Positions 63,875 to 64,000 of a stretch of DNA of 64,000 nucleotides are shown here, one piece after another. Each line of letters begins with the position of its first letter. Position 1 is the stretch's first letter. Position numbers and translations under genes: made by a program. Source of the DNA: Salarchaeum japonicum_A (GTDB lineage: Archaea; Halobacteriota; Halobacteria; Halobacteriales; Halobacteriaceae); NCBI RefSeq assembly GCF_049705945.1, contig NZ_JBNAMV010000004.1:2046001-2110000 (forward strand), in the 5' to 3' direction. The notes below the pieces were generated by a model. That model was not told where the DNA came from. It did no database searches and was given only the letters and a program-made list of their open reading frames with translations.

Positions 63875-64000
63875 ATGGCCGACTACACCGAGGAGGAGCG
63901 CGAAATCGTGGACTACCTCCGGGAGAGCGTGGCCACCGGCGAGCGGTACTTCCGCGCGAAAACCATCGCGGACGCCATCGGACTCACCGCGAAACAGGTG
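63875..64000 (+). CDS. Small haloarchaeal winged-helix-like protein (3' end outside window)
   Basis: The first 42 codons of a gene starting MADYTEEEREIVDYLRES, with a helix-turn-helix-like segment (FRAKTIADAIGLTAKQV). This matches a short family found in most haloarchaea (about 70-80 residues, annotated only as a domain of unknown function, often placed with DNA-binding-like folds). The start has a TATA box 29 bases upstream. Cut off by the window end. Confidence 0.75.
   Translation, partial: MADYTEEEREIVDYLRESVATGERYFRAKTIADAIGLTAKQV

Overview
The window is a gene-dense stretch of a haloarchaeal chromosome (class Halobacteria). The evidence is high GC with strong third-position G/C, very acidic Asp/Glu-rich proteins, archaeal TFB and TFE genes, Tat and lipobox export signals on one protein, archaeal-type 2-oxoacid:ferredoxin oxidoreductase, and AT-rich TATA boxes about 26-30 bases before start codons, as expected for leaderless mRNAs. 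I cannot name the species. I recognise about 66 protein genes, one tRNA gene, and no insertion sequence, prophage or CRISPR array. No gap between genes exceeds about 260 bases.

Layout. 1-10.9 kb: acyl-CoA and redox metabolism, with the end of the methylmalonyl-CoA mutase large subunit, its epimerase, a Nudix protein, a flavin reductase-like protein, korAB, a MaoC protein, a geranylgeranyl-reductase-like flavoprotein, an aldo/keto reductase, a monothiol glutaredoxin, an acetamidase and a flavin reductase. 11-18.2 kb: a MoxR ATPase facing a four-gene operon of transglutaminase, membrane protein, DUF58 and polytopic membrane protein. 18.3-28.7 kb: two large proteins of unknown function, an S9 peptidase, an MBL hydrolase, tRNA-Arg(CCU), TatA, an HD hydrolase, an MFS transporter and a cyclase. 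28.8-38.6 kb: a Rieske fusion protein, a cation transporter, an amidohydrolase, a DICT protein, a halocyanin-CrcB-CrcB operon, TFB, a quinone-reductase-like protein and a rhodanese/persulfide dioxygenase fusion.

38.6-51 kb is a molybdenum/formate locus: yqeC, a five-gene operon (NuoF-like, Fe-S, FdhA, DUF1641, second FdhA-like), mobA, an oxalate/formate-type MFS carrier, and CoxE- and CoxD-like maturation genes. The likely scheme is formate import, Mo-bisMGD cofactor production, formate oxidation, and electrons passed through Fe-S clusters. The flavin/NADH motifs of the NuoF-like subunit are degraded, so the electron acceptor is uncertain. 51-64 kb holds NhaC, a RecA-like protein with an altered P-loop, a sugar epimerase, an SDR, Trm56, the tfe-DUF2110-lipoprotein operon, a CinA-like protein, an ATP-NAD kinase-like protein, an AbrB-PhoU regulator, a WHy/LEA-type surface protein and several very small membrane proteins.

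The best leads from reading the raw sequence are: a family of perfect intergenic hairpins whose three-base loops all follow the pattern C-RRA-G on one strand; a 42-base remnant of a lost second acetamidase copy, differing only at synonymous positions; the two-FdhA/DUF1641/degenerate-NuoF formate complex; the Rieske-helical fusion; and a TFE whose zinc ribbon has Cys replaced by Asp.
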